Shown: positions 21,719 to 34,132 of the stretch, piece by piece
Layout: every line of letters starts with the position of its first letter
Position numbering within the stretch: position 1 is the stretch's first letter
Source: Eucommia ulmoides
Lineage: Eukaryota; Streptophyta; Magnoliopsida; Garryales; Eucommiaceae
Reading direction: 5' to 3'
Assembly (NCBI GenBank): GCA_016647705.1
Contig: CM028335.1
Coordinates: 6,650,579-6,714,578 of the forward strand
DNA length: 64,000 nt
Position numbers and translations under genes: made by a program
The notes under the pieces: generated by a model
The model's database searches: none
What the model was told of the DNA's origin: nothing
What the model saw: only the letters and a program-made list of their open reading frames with translations

Positions 21719-23808
21719 TGTCACACCCCACCCCACCTCGGGCACTTGTCACCCGAGGCCGGGCATGACGTCGACCCAACATTACCTGATTAATCCACGA
21801 ATATCCAAACATACATATACCCACACACACTCACACTACTATAAATGATATTATGCTTTATTTTAGAAATACCTGAATCTTCCACGGCTCACAGCCGACC
21901 GACTCACCTCCAAAATGTCACTACCTCCAGATTCTACCATATGCCAGTAGTGGACCACCTCCTAGCCGCGATACCTGAAATCCAAATTTTTTATCGGTAT
22001 ACTGTCTTCATAATAAACACATTTCATGGATCAAGTATAAATAGTATAAATAATAAACACCACGTTTCGAAATATAATATTATATAATCACATACCCGGT
22101 TCCACTGCTAACAATGAAATAAAATAATATAACAATAATACCGTATAGAAATCTAGTTTCTTTGTCACCACTGAAATAAACTCATATATTTAAAATACCC
22201 GATCCAAATATTTTAAGTCAACCAGTGCAACAAATGATATATACATCAATCCATTTTTTAAATAATATGTCTAAACCACATCATGTCCAAATATTTTAAA
22301 AATAGGCAATCCCAATATCTTAAATCAAACCATCCAAACATTTCCTCAATATAAAATATTCTCCACATCTTCTCCTACTAGCCATATGATCGTTTTTACC
22401 TCACAATCGAGAGTTGCAACAGTACCGTACCACCCACAGGGTTTGCACTCCCTGACAGGTCAATCCACATCCCTTACGGAAAGAAACTATGGCATAATTG
22501 GACCAAACAACACTCTCCACCTTACAAACCGGCTCGATCCAAAAATCCTTTTCCCACCTTTAAAACCAACCCATCGATCTAAAAATCATTTTTCCACTTA
22601 TAAAACAAATTTGATCCCAAATTCATTTTCCACCGTTAAAACCCGACTTGATAAAAAAGAAAAACACATTTTTTAATGTAATAACATAAAGGCAACCGTA
22701 TATCATATACCATACATTATTAAAATTAGCGGTTACAAAATTATCGTCGCGATTACAAAATTTAATGATACTAATTTAATTTTAAATGGAAATCATAATC
22801 GACTAATTTTAATGTAGATAATGGTTAACGATTAAAATATTGACCAACTAAATCGTTACCTGTTCCGAATCGCTCGCCGAAAGGTTGGATTTTGGATTTT
22901 GAATTTTTTTTTTTCGTTTGCGCCTGTTTCCGCTTCTTGTTCACTGGACCTCACCGCCGCGGCGGTGAGCCTCTCTCTCTCTAACTTTCCGGCGACCACA
23001 CACACCCCTGCTCGTTTCAGCTTCCGTTTTGTTTCAGACCGACGACAGCACCTTCACCGCCTCCTTTCTCCGACGCTAACAACCTAACAGTACACACCCC
23101 CGCTGTCCCCGATAGCCAACGACCGACGACTGACCTCCCACCTACCCGGACAAACGGACACACCGCCGACGATCGCCAAATGAACCGCTCACACCCACAA
23201 AACACACTTACCTGTCAACGGCGACGAATGGCGACACCATGGCCACACCTCCCAACCAAATGAATATCGTCCTCCGAAACCCACACCCCCGGACCACAGA
23301 ACAACCACACACACACACTCACGATCACTGTCTGAACAGCCTACACCAACAGCGCAGAAATTTGAGCATACTCACCCACGACGTTTACACAAACGACGAT
23401 CAAAACACACCGAACCAGACCCGGCCTGCTTCTTTCTCTCTCGCTGACCGCCGGACATAGAACCGAACCCATCACCGTCAGACCTCTCTCTCTCTCCCTT
23501 GTTTTCTGATTTTTCCTTCTTCCTTTCCCCGTTTTTCCTGTTTTTGATTTCTTCTTCCTTTTTGGGTTCTAGAACATACACTGTGTGTGTATATATATAT
23601 AATATTATTTTCCCAAATTTCATTTACCCCCCTTAGTTTTCTTTAGGTTTTTATTTGAATCCCCAGATTCCAAATTGAACATTTCTAAAATTACCAATTG
23701 ACCCCTAAACTTTTTAATTAAATTAGAAATAACACGTTCCACCCCTTAATTTCTAGATGTTCAAAAATGCAGCTAAAACTATGCGTATGCGAAAATTAGG
23801 ATATTAGA
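21719..23808 (-). repeat. 5' LTR of element A
   Basis: A 2090-base LTR next to the primer-binding site. It includes a C-rich, CT-rich stretch at 22920-23560 and an (AT)n run near 23588. It ends on the plus strand at ATTAGGATATTAGA, the diverged counterpart of TTAGGGTCTTACA in related LTRs here. Confidence 0.8.
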
Positions 23809-23988
23809 ATAATAGTTCTAGCATAGCCACTTTAGTTCATTCGAAATATGATTGTAGTTCCGGTTGAGATGCATATGATTGGCTTGCAATAGCCTTAGGT
23901 TAGGCATCCTTGCAAATGCTTTCCCATCCACATTCATTTCCTTGGAAATAGGCATGAGAATGTCTAAACCTTCAACTAATTTTGTTCC
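23809..23988 (-). pseudogene. TNL pseudogene: exon 3, upstream half
   Basis: It starts after an AG acceptor (23989-23990) with GTKLVEGLDILMPISKEM, then DGKAFARMPNLRLLQ and NELKWLC. This is the conserved linker between the ARC2/MHD region and the first LRRs of TNL proteins. A TAG stop follows KWLC where relatives have Trp (TGG). The exon continues at 18203 on the far side of element A. Confidence 0.8.
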
Positions 23989-24062
23989 CTATATTATCAT
24001 AAAATGTTTAAGATAGAGACTTTTAATAAAACTTAGTATCAATATAGTTTTTTTATTTTTAC

Positions 24063-24667
24063 CTTGTTATTTTCAAGAACATGCCGTACGTCTTCATAAA
24101 ACCATAGTCTGCTCCTCTTTCCAGCATTTTTGAGCGATTTTTCGCGAACAATCTCTCTTCCCGAACCAAATCATGCATCCATACCTTATTCCACCAAGTA
24201 ATTTTAAGCAAGCACCTGTTTGTTAGTATGCTGAGTCCAATCTCTGGAAAGAGGCCACAAGCGTCCAATATATTCATGATATAGTCCTTATCCATTCCAA
24301 CAACAAAAACGTGCAATATCAAGGAAAATTTCCTTCACTTTGTCATCGTTTAGCCCATTGATCGAAACTTATCCTGAGTTGCTTCTGGATTTGATTGAGG
24401 GATCTGTTTCAATTTCTCAAAGGTGCTTTTCCATTCCGGGATACTTCTTCCTTTGAAATAGGAACCTAAAACTTCTAGTGCTAGCGGAAGCCCATTGGTG
24501 TAACAAATTATGTTATTCGTGAGCTCCAAATAGTTGTTTGTGGGCTTGGTCTCTACAAAGGCATGACAACTGAAGAGTCGAAGAGACTGATCGTGCGTGA
24601 GTTCTTTGACCTCATATATGTCGTCGACTGTAGCCTTACTAAGCAAACCCTGTTCTCGAGTTGTTAT
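24063..24667 (-). pseudogene. TNL pseudogene: NB-ARC exon, downstream half
   Basis: It continues the nucleotide-binding domain: TTREQGLLSKATVDDIYEV (RNBS-B side), LTHDQSLRLFSCHAF (RNBS-C), NGLPLALEVLGSYFKGR (GLPL motif), NILDACGLFPEIGLSIL and WMHDLVRE (MHD motif, which contacts ADP in the resting receptor). At least three frame changes occur: near 24350, after LRISFD-like sequence; near 24320, around FLDIA; and after MHDLVRE at about 24150, where the expected VRENRSK is out of frame. The exon ends LENNK, in another frame, at an AAG/GT donor (about 24063). The first codons join directly to 27365 across the solo LTR. Confidence 0.85.
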
Positions 24668-27364
24668 TGTCACAACCCGTCCCGGAACCTGTCATCCCGA
24701 GGCTGGCGTGACTACAACATGACATCACCAATACCCAAACAACCAAATGAAAGACAATGTATACCCACCACATAATACAAACATTTAAATGGGGAACACA
24801 CCCATCCCAAATTAATCCTAACAAACAGTATTCATCCATGAACCTTTTATAGGTTCGTCTTTGACAGCTTCTCTCAACCACCTATATGACTCCATCACGT
24901 AATTCTACCTAGTGCCAGTAGGGGACCGACTCCTAGCCGTTGTACCTGCGAGTGTACTGCCTTCTTAATAAAATATTTTTATAATAATAACAGTTCATTC
25001 TGCATCATCTAAATGGATCAAGCTTAAATATATAAACATTACGTAGCTCGCAAAGGTTTGCATAATATTAGCAGTGAGAATAAGGCACTACCTATAAGTT
25101 CAATGCAAAAATCATTTAGTATAAGAATCATGCCAATCACCATATAAATAATAAATCACTCAGTAGAAGCAAATTATCACATCTCCAAACATCTTCTCAA
25201 ACACACACACACACGCTGGCCAGCCCTAGTGATCGTTTTAACCTCACGATCGGGAGTTGCAACGGTACCGTAACATTCATAGGAATGCCTTCCTACGAAA
25301 TATCCACACCCTTTTTTGGGGAGAAATATAATCCACACCCCTTACGGGGAGAAATATAATCCACACCCCTTACGGGGAGAACAACCATGGCATCGTCAAA
25401 ATCAAATACAGTCTCATCGAAACACAACTCAATAAATATCATCTACTCAACATTGTCAAATCACCACACCTACCACTTTTCTTCAAAACCCGTTTTTAAA
25501 TTCAAAAATCATATTTCGCACTTTCTTTTAAAGAAAACTTCCGATTTTATCAAAACCATTTTTCCATCCTTTACTTTTAGAAAATCAGGCATTTTTAGAA
25601 AAATAGATGTTTCTTATTCTCTCTTTAAAAACACCGTCTAATTTCACCAAATCTAGCGGAAATTCATTTCCAACTTCTTTTTGAAATCTATCGAAGTCCA
25701 GTTTGCCAATTCATTCAAATCCTGCTTGATCAATATCATTTATAAATTCATACAGTTTAGGTAATCACAAATTTCATCTCATATATATATATAGAAAATA
25801 GTTTGGTAAGAAGACAGTACACTCACCTCGTAAATCGCTCTCCAAAACCTTCACAGACCATACTCTATTGGGACATCGGTGCCTGCGAGCCTAATAGTAA
25901 CAGAGCCTAAATTAATATCTTATCTAAAACATCTGAATCATGCAATGCCAGCCTTATATTTCAAATTATTACTATTTTATGTACCACGTAATTAAAATTA
26001 ATTAATCGTTAGGAAATTGTTACGATTTTTGGGATTTGTAACACTACATAAAATTTAATTTAACGAGAATTATTAATCGATTGAAATTTTACCTGTTTCC
26101 GAATCGTTTGGAGACCACGAGAGGGGTTTTCAATTTTCAGTGGGGTGGTTCGTGTAATTCCCTTTTCTTTTTTCTTTTTCTCTGTTTTTTTTTTTTTTTT
26201 CCTTCTTCTTCCTTCTTTTTTTCTTTTCTCTTTTCTGTTTCGTCTTCTGCTTCAGTCCTGATTTGAACCTTCCACCGATCGTCCTACTCCAAACACGAGC
26301 ACACCACCACCGATTACTTACACCCTAAACGCCGAACACACATACCCCCCTTCCACAGTCACCGTCGACTGATCAAACTCCCCGCCGGACGACGACGTCA
26401 CCAACGACTCCCTTTCCCTCACTTCGTTTTCTGCTTTCTGCTTTGGGACTCGTCGGCGACCGACCATGCTCCGATCACGCCACACATCCACGAAGACGGA
26501 ACACCCGTGAGGTCGACCAGAACACCTACCCAATCCGATACCCACATTCTCTCTCTCTCTAACACTCCGGCCGGCAGTACCCATCCTCACACCGGAGGGA
26601 CACCCCCCACGCCGTTGATGATCACACAACCAGACCAAATGGTGCCACCACACACCCCCACTCAGTCTCCTAACAACCCGAACACACCCACTGCCGGCAG
26701 CCCACACACTCGATGACGAACCGAACACACACACGCCGGCGAACGGCGACGATCAAGCACATACTATCGGTGGACAGAACACATACCCACATACTCCCAA
26801 TAAACCGTCGATGATAGCCTATTACTCCCTCACCTGAGATCGACGACAACTCACACCTCCACCGACATACACTGCCGATCTTCCTCTCTCTCTCCATTTC
26901 CTGATTTCCGTTTTAAATTTCAGATTATTGGAGATGTTTCGATCATTACACGTATGTATTGCATGCGTTTAGTCGGTTCACTTCCTCCCAGCTTGCCACG
27001 TCACTGCTCTCCTTACCTCTTGCCGGCAGCGGCTTCGTCGGATCAGTATATATATATATATATATATATAATAAACTTTTTAATTAATTACTCTTTCTTC
27101 CCCCAACTTTCTTGAAATTTTTAAAAGTTTCTAAAATTTACAATTTCACCCCTTTAAGTTTCAATTAAAAATTACATGTCAATTTACCCCCTCAAAGTTT
27201 GGATTTAATTTTCTCTAAATTTGCGAATTGACCCTTAGATTTTGAATTTGAATTTTTATTGACCCAATTTCATCCCGAATTTATTTATTTATTTATTATT
27301 ATTTTTTTCCAGTTACACTAAAATGTAACCAAAATGACGTACTTACTGTAATTGAGGTCTTACA
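24668..27364 (-). mobile_element. Solo LTR C (Ty3/gypsy) inside the TNL NB-ARC exon
   Basis: A 2697-base solo LTR starting TGTCACAACCCGTCCCGG and ending AGGTCTTACA on the plus strand, with perfect 5-bp duplications GTTAT at 24663-24667 and 27365-27369. It is related to the LTRs of elements A and B: same termini, the same palindromes of CCCCTTACGGGG type near 25310-25380, and the same T-rich then CGACGAC-rich order. No internal domain remains, so it is the product of LTR-LTR recombination. It splits the RNBS-B motif GSRIIITTRE of the host gene. Confidence 0.9.
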
Positions 27365-27865
27365 GTTATGATGATTCTGCTTCCTGGACAAAACCAGTTA
27401 TGGGCACCGGCCAACAAGTTTAATTGCCCCAACTGGTCGAGATCATCAAGAACGACAAGAACCCTTTTGTAGCACAACCTTTCTTTGATCAATATTGTTC
27501 CCTTGTGGAAGTTGTGGACCTTGAGGCTCTTACTCCTTAGAATCTCCATGAGAAGTTGTTCTTGCAAGCTACTCAGATCACCGTTGTGTTTTTCCCAGGC
27601 TTCTCTGATGTTTGGGAGGAAGTAGCTACCTTCGTAGTTTTGGAAATTTAGATTGTAGACGGCTTTGGCGATGGTTGTTTTGCCTATTCTACCCATCCCA
27701 TATATTCCAATCATGCAGACAACATTCGGCTCCACTGTTAATAGTGATTTTATCTCTTTGACACAAGTATCTATTCCAACCAGATGCTTGGTGACACTCA
27801 GGAGTACATGATTTACTACGCATAGAATCTCGTTGACGATTTCCTGGATAAACTTGGGTTCATAC
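27365..27865 (-). pseudogene. TNL pseudogene: NB-ARC exon, upstream half
   Basis: The nucleotide-binding switch of a TIR-NB-LRR receptor. It begins after an AG acceptor (27866-27867) with YEPKFIQEIVNEIL, the usual start of the second TNL exon. Motifs: LVGIDTCVKEIKSLL, P-loop GIYGMGRIGKTTIAKAVYN (the third P-loop glycine is Arg), RNBS-A NIREAWEKHNG, kinase 2 RVLVVLDDLDQL and RNBS-B PGSRIII. This 501-base part is open throughout. Phase fits the donor of the TIR exon (31575), giving ..NVESG-YEPKF.. as in intact relatives. Confidence 0.9.
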
Positions 27866-30800
27866 CTGTTGGTTTTAATCAGAAAAAGAAATATCAGAGT
27901 CCGGTAAATGAAGGCAGGTTGAAGATCGTAGGCACTAATATGATGACAAGAAATTTAAATTAATCTGACTGAAATGAATCAAGTAAATTTAGGGATTATA
28001 CGCTAAAAATATGTACCATGGTGGATCAGGATGAGAATGAAGAAGAGAATCTAGGACAAACTCATCTTGGAGCTTCTGCTCTTTCCTCTGGGAAGGGGTT
28101 TTTGATAGAGAAGAGAATCGTTAGTTTGACCGACGGACTACATGGAAAATGCAGATTTAGGCAATCCACTACATGTTCTCCCCTTGAATGAGGGTTGTAC
28201 TACAACTCTTCTATTAGGTAGCGGTGGATCTAATGGAAAGAAGTTCAACCCAATAGCGTTAAATTGTGGATTCAAATCTTGAGTGCAACTACTTCATACA
28301 ATGCCAAAAGTTGGTTTTTTTTCTAATTTACTCCCATACTCTTGAGGATAAAATGAGTATCTATTATTATAGTTTGGGAAGGGGTTTTAATTTTATTTTT
28401 TTTGGGTTTTTCGGTAAGGTGTGTCCAACAAGTTTATGCAGGCCTCGACTAATCACCTCACCAGAAGGTCTTAGTGGTGTATTCCCCCATATCGGCTTGA
28501 TTCATTCATGATTAAATTCGAAATTTAATTTTTTGAGTGCTTCACAGGAGAGTCGAATTTTAGTTGACAAGGAAATGAGACATCTCTTCTTGCCAATCGG
28601 ACTCACACCTCTTGGGTAAAGCGGTTTTAACTAATCAAACCGTATCCCGCCACCACTACGCCTCCACATCCAGATCTGCCGAAATTTGCTGCAGACCTAT
28701 AGGAATTTTCTACAGATCTATCAGTATTTGTCGTAGAACTATGTTATTTTTCGATAATTTTTGTTGTATTTTTTTGCTGCGTGTGATTTTTTATTTTATT
28801 TTTTGTTGAAATAATTTGTGTTTTGGTGTTCAATTTTTCTATCAATTTTTTAATGTTCTATCAAAATAATTGCACAAATGTATTGTAGATCTATGCTCTT
28901 TTTCTATGCTTCCTGTTGCTTTTTTTTTTTTGGTGAATATTTGTTGCAATGAATATTTGTTGTGACGGTATTGGTGGTGAATTTTTGAAATAGTGGTGGT
29001 GGAGACAGTGATGTTGAAATGGTTGTGGTAGTGGTTGTCGTGAATTTAATTGTGGTAATGACAGTGATAAATATTTATTGTGGTGGTGGTGGTGAATTTT
29101 TGCTACTATAGTAGTGGTGGGTGCCAATGATGGTGGTTATTTTGATACAATGGCGAAGAGATTCTATAGATTTATGTGTTTTTTCGATGATTTTTCCTTA
29201 ACTTTTTTTGTTGCATGTGATTTTTTTTGTTGAAATAGTTTGAGTTTTGGTGTTCACTTTTTTTTGCCAATTTCTTAATCGGTCGACTAGGCCTAGTAAA
29301 ACTCACCTCTGGTTTTTTAGCTGACGAGTTCGACCAACGTCGAAGCAACAAGGCTGACGATTCAAATCAAAGCAAAAAGACCATTTGGATATAATTCGGA
29401 TGAGTTGGTTAGTTTCACCGTATGTTTACTTGGGTTTTACTCTCCGGACAAAGAGAAAAACGAGAAGATGTCGCTACTGAAAACTCGTTCCTCCCAATGG
29501 TCTTGCAACTCCTTCAGGAGATCATGTCAAATCCACCATTCTCTCTCTCTCTCTCTATATATATACACACGTGTGTGTGTGTGTGTGTGTTTATATTATA
29601 GAGAGAAATCTCGAAGTCGATGGTGGCGGTGGCAATAACAGTGGCAAAAGGTGATGATGGTAGTGGCAGTGGTGAGGTGGCAACAGGTGATGGTGGTGGC
29701 GATAATGATGAGTTGCTCGATTGGGGTAGAAAGAGAGAGGAATAAATAAAATAAAAGCAAAAGAAAATGAGAAAATAAAAAAGAAATGAAAATTTTAATT
29801 ATAGATAAGGATAAAATAGTAATTATATTTATTTTATTTTGAAAAACAATTATTAAAAGATAAAAAAAAAAAAAAAAAGAAGGTAATTGACCATTATTTT
29901 TCTTTGGCAAGAAATTTTCATGGTATTTGAATAAAAGACAAGAAATTATGATGGCTACATGAGCTATCAATGCCAATTTTCCTTAATTTTTCTCTAATCT
30001 ATCAACATTTGTTTTCTTTTTTTCTCCATAATTTTGATTATATTCTTTAATTTTGTTTGTAATTTCTATTTTTCTAATTTTTCGTTTTCAACATTTCATT
30101 TTTAATTTCCAATTTTTTGTAATTGTTTTTCTGTTTTTTGATTTTTTTTTTTTTTCTGTTTTCTCTATTCGGATTTTATTTTATTTTTCGTTTAAGAATA
30201 TTTGTTTTTCTATTTTTCTTCTTTTAAGTTATTGTTTCTATTTTTGGATTTTTTTTTTTTAATTTTCCTTATTTTATTTCATACTTTTTTTTTTTTTGTT
30301 TTCTATTTATAATTATTTTTGTCACAAATTTTGGTTCGAAAAATAAAAATTCAAACTCAAATACCAAAAAAAATATTTAAAAAAAATATTAAAAACAAAA
30401 ACAAAAGAAAAATGAGAATAAAAGAAAAAAGAATAGGAAAAATAGAAAATAAAGAGAACAAAAAATAGAAAATAAAAAATAAGGCAAAAAAAAAAAAAAG
30501 AATAAAAAACCAAAAAGGGAATGAAGAAGGAGAATGTTAATGTTAGTATTTATTTTGTTTACCATGCAATATTTTGCTAGTAAGATATTTTTTAATTTAA
30601 TTGAAATTAAATAATAAAAAAAATTGAGAACAATTTGGTAATTTGACTTCATCATGACTCAAAAAACGTTTCTATACGCGCATCCTTTTTATTAAATATA
30701 TATCTCATAAAAAATAAATTATAATTATTGAATTAAATTATTATTTTAGCCTATATTGTACTAACACATATTACTTGGATTTTTTTTTTTTTTTGTTTTT

Positions 30801-31047
30801 ACTCATTCCTCCCTTCCTCCTCTCTTCTTCGGCGAACACCATCACCGGCTATCTCCTCTCCCTCTCATCTTCCACCCACTCGCACCCTCCCACTGGTACC
30901 ACCCACCTTTGCACCCTCGCCGGCTATCTCTTCTTCTCATCTTGTCAAAAAAAATAATATATTTTTAAAAACATAATTTAAAAAAAAAAAAATGGTGATA
31001 AACTTGAAAAGTGATAGATTTTTTTTTCAAAATAAAAAATAAAAAAT

Positions 31048-31081
<34 letters not shown>

Positions 31082-31574
31082 AAAAGGAACATAAAAACTT
31101 TTTGTTTAATTGAAGCATACTAAAAGTAATTCCCTCTCTTACTCTCATGCCGAAAGAGACTTCACCAGACACAATTCCAGTGGATCTTTATGTAGGTACC
31201 AGCTCTAGACTTCAGCTAAAATTTTGGAAAGAATTGGCCATTGATTGTGGACTGCTTAAGGACCCCAGACTCTTAACTCTGGACTCAACACATCACCTCA
31301 GTAAGAAATTTACACATGGACACTGACTAGACCAACTCGAAGTGTTCACCAATTTTAGATACCAACAATCTTGAATTTGCAAACCACATGCGTTTTGATC
31401 AAATTTCATAAGTTTGAAATATTTTTACTTTAGCCCTTAATGTGGAAAATTTTTGCTAAAGCCACCGGGATCAAATTAGAAATATTTGAGACTTAGAAGA
31501 TTCAATTGAAAAAAAATAATATCATGAATCAAATTGAAAATAAGTCCACGCCTTATGTATAGAGAGGGATTTAC
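27866..31574 (-). other. TNL intron 1, about 3.7 kb, repeat-filled
   Basis: Intron between the TIR and NB-ARC exons, with GT at 31574-31573 and AG at 27867-27866. TNL first introns are usually much shorter, so this one has expanded. Contents: a TTTTGTTGAAATAATTTG-type stretch repeated at about 28790 and 29225, flanking a GTGGTGG-rich block; CT, TA and GT microsatellites at 29543-29590; T-rich then A-rich low-complexity DNA at 30000-30530; poly-A and AAT runs near 30980-31085. No complete element could be bounded. Confidence 0.6.
29543..29590. repeat. Compound CT/TA/GT microsatellite
   Basis: (CT)n passes into (TA)n, ACACAC, then (GT)n, within the TNL intron. Confidence 0.9.
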
Positions 31575-32054
31575 CCGCTCTCAACATTTCGCAAATCCCA
31601 ACCAGATAAATGCCCAGCAACAGTTAGGGCCTTTCTCCATCGCTTCACCTTTTCCGTCTCCGCCGCGAGTCGCTTCCGGTGTCTCTCCATTGCCAATCCA
31701 TAACTCCCCTTCTGGTGTAGCACCACTGACGGATCGACATCGTAGAACAATGGACGAATCAGCTGATTCGCGCTTCCCATACACTTCAATGTTTTGACAA
31801 GCTCATTGAGGCACCAGCTCGAGGAGGCGAAGTTCCTCGATTCTCCGATCTCTTTCACATTCCGACGAGATCTCTTCTCCTTTTGGTAGCTCTTCATTGT
31901 CTTTAAACGTTTGGACGCCGGCGTTAACCAAGGCAGTGTAGAGGTGGCCGGTGAAGCTATTGTGAGTGTCTTCGCCTCTGAAACTCAGGAAAACGTCGTG
32001 TTTCCAGCTTGATTTGGAAGAAAGGGAGGAGCAGGAAAATGTATCGGAGGCCAT
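31575..32054 (-). pseudogene. TNL pseudogene: TIR exon (exon 1)
   Basis: TIR domain, the NADase signalling module of TNL receptors. It starts MASDTFSCSSLSSKSSWKH at 32054, then DVFLSFRGEDTHNSFTGHLY (TIR box 1) and LPKGEEISSE. About 31860 the frame shifts (one base left where relatives have a Leu codon), then VKEIGES joins directly to RNFASSSWCLNELVK. Relatives have about eight residues such as RISIVVFS between these, so roughly 24 bases are missing. The catalytic Glu of the WCLxEL motif is kept, as are PLFYDVDPS (box 3) and ALTVAGHLSGWDLRN. The donor after GAGAGCGG matches exon 2 phase. Confidence 0.88.
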
Positions 32055-32059
32055 GGACA

Positions 32060-33200
32060 TGCGCGCACGGACACTCCGTCGGGGAGTGAGTGTCGGTGTC
32101 CGACACGGGTCGGACACTGACACGTCTTCGACACAATTCCAACACGTGTCCGTTCCAATGTTTTTCCTTTTTTTGTTAAATTTCGACACGGCGTCGACAC
32201 GAGAAGTAAATGTGTCGGACACGAGGAGTGAGTGTCGGTGTCCGACACGGGTCGGACACGGACACGTCTTCGACACAATTCCGACACGTGTCCGTTCCAA
32301 TGTTTTTCCTTTTTTTGTTAAATTTCGACACGGCGTCGACACGAGAAGTAAATGTGTCGGACACTTCAAAAGCGTGTGTCGGACACTTCGCTGCATCTGG
32401 GATCGATCCTTCGCAACATTTTGAACTGGCGACCATCTTGAACTTGGCCTCTGGCCTTCAATCGCGAACCCTAAACCGCCATCTCTATGGCCATTGATCA
32501 TCTGCCGCCTTCCGAATTGGCGACATCTCGAACATCGTCTTTGGCCTTCGATCACGAACCCTATGCTGTCGATCGCAAACCCTAAGCTGTCAGTCGTGAC
32601 CCTCTGACCTTCGATTGCAGGCTGCAGCACATTTCATTTTTTCTTTCGATCGTGAACCCCAAGTCTCTCAACCTTCTTTATCCCAGATTCCCTTCTTATT
32701 TCCTAAACCACAGAAACTACACAGTAGTCTCTCAAACTCACAGGTACCCCCAAAATTTACCAAACTAGCCCCACCTTTTCTTGAATTCACCAATCTCTAC
32801 CCTATAACTTTCTACAAGTTCTTATTTGCACCCCCAAACTTTCCATGAATTTATATCATTTTTTAATTTTTTAATTTATGTATCATTTATATCTTTTTAA
32901 ATTATTTTTTTATATATATTTTTAACTATATATAATCAACAAATCGACCTCAAGTGATTTTTGTTTAATTTTTTTGTATTTATTTATAAGAATGTTTTTA
33001 ACTTAATAATTTTAATGAATGTATATTTCGTTAATTCAGCTAATATATATAAAATTATATATTTATTTATTGATGTGTCCATACCGTGTTTGTGTCGGGA
33101 TTTTTGAAAAATTGGGGTATCACCGTGTCCATGTCGGGATTTTTGAAAAATTGGGGTATCGCCGTGTCCGTGTCCGTGCTTCATAGGCGCGTGCCAAACT
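32060..33200. mobile_element. Possible GACACG-rich inverted-repeat element just upstream of the TNL start
   Basis: The left side has GCACGGACACTCCGTCGG (from about 32069) and the right side, on the opposite strand, AAGCACGGACACGGACACGG (about 33163-33182), which could be terminal inverted repeats. Next to the left end a unit of about 135 bases rich in GTGTCGGACACG is present twice (about 32082-32217 and 32218-32350). Near the right end GGGATTTTTGAAAAATTGGG is duplicated (33098 and 33139). The middle (32380-32640) repeats CGATCGCGAACCCTAA-like phrases, as if captured host leader DNA. No target duplication was confirmed. It would displace any TNL promoter. Confidence 0.4.
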
Positions 33201-33571
33201 AGAGTACTAGATGGACTGATTGATCGAAAGTTCGAATTGGGACATTTTTCACTCGGAATTAATAGAATGTTGGAACTATGACTTTTCAAAGTGATCGCGA
33301 TTGTGAAGGGGACAGAAGGAAAAAGGAATTTTCCAAAGAAGTTCAAACAATAGGATGTTAATATCAACTTTTAGGAAGTAAACGTTATAACCGTTCCGAA
33401 AATTGACTTTAGAATGGTTCTATTCCTTAATTCCTATCCAAAAATTTTAGGATTAATGTAAAAAAAAATTATATTTGATAAACACATTTCTATTCTTAAA
33501 TTTTAAAAATTATAGGACTATTTTTTGAATTCCGCAAGAATTTGAAAAACAAAAAAAATTGTTAATTTATA
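33201..33571. other. Intergenic DNA, nothing recognised
   Basis: No coding, terminal-repeat or tandem signal seen. Confidence 0.5.
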
Positions 33572-34100
33572 TTCATTCTCACAAAACTATTCTCACTACC
33601 ATTCCTTCGACTACCGCTACTCTGCCGGCCACCACTACCCACTTGCCGCCACCACCACCGCCCGCTGCTGCCACCCACCGACCACCTGTAATACCCCGAA
33701 AACTTATATTTTGAAAAATATTATGTTTTTGGAGACGATTTTTGTAAACTTGGGGTGTGCATAAATATTTTATAACTTTTGGAGTTAAATGTTAAGTTTA
33801 TATTTACAAAAGAAAAAAATTATTTAAATATTTTTGGGGTGTTTTGTATATTATGAAAATTTATGGTATAAATAATATTTGATAATTTTTTTGGATGAAT
33901 GTTAATTTTAATTGTTTTAGCACTATTGTGTTATTTAAAATATATTTTTAAGAGTTTGAGATATAATTAATATTTTTATTTTTATTTTTAGAGGAAGTTA
34001 AATATAAATAATAATAAAATATATATAAGTGAAATATGATGTCTCATCACAATTCTTAATATGCATGTATATTATATACTCATGGCACTCGTGTTATATT

Positions 34101-34132
<32 letters not shown>

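Larger units (their letters stand above)
18204..23808 (-). mobile_element. Ty3/gypsy LTR element A inside the TNL exon (broken)
   Basis: A 5605-base element in minus orientation with LTR ends TGTCACACCCC (plus-strand left) at 18204 and 21719. The target duplication is ACAAT at 18199-18203 and the diverged ATAAT at 23809-23813. The primer-binding site is next to the right LTR (GGCTCTAATACCA, 21702-21714, initiator tRNA-Met type). Parts seen are retropepsin-like (20825-21031) and reverse transcriptase (20065-20301). The integrase region is absent and the left LTR is shorter than the right, so it is badly broken, with several breaks plus large losses. Over the first 250 bases the LTRs differ by roughly 8 per cent by eye, suggesting an age of some millions of years. 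Family: same group as the elements at 42290-53689 and 24668-27364. Confidence 0.85.

Noticed and set aside
26318-26734. 138-residue minus-strand frame and its plus-strand partner
   Set aside because: Both are inside solo LTR C and occur only because the stretch is C/G-rich and stop-poor.
30053-30655. Phe-rich frames resembling membrane proteins
   Set aside because: They are poly-T and poly-A low-complexity DNA of the TNL intron.
31966-32630. Long frames on both strands upstream of the TIR exon
   Set aside because: They follow the tandem GACACG-rich units and read equally well in several frames, with no domain. Only the last part of the minus frame (from 32054) is TIR.
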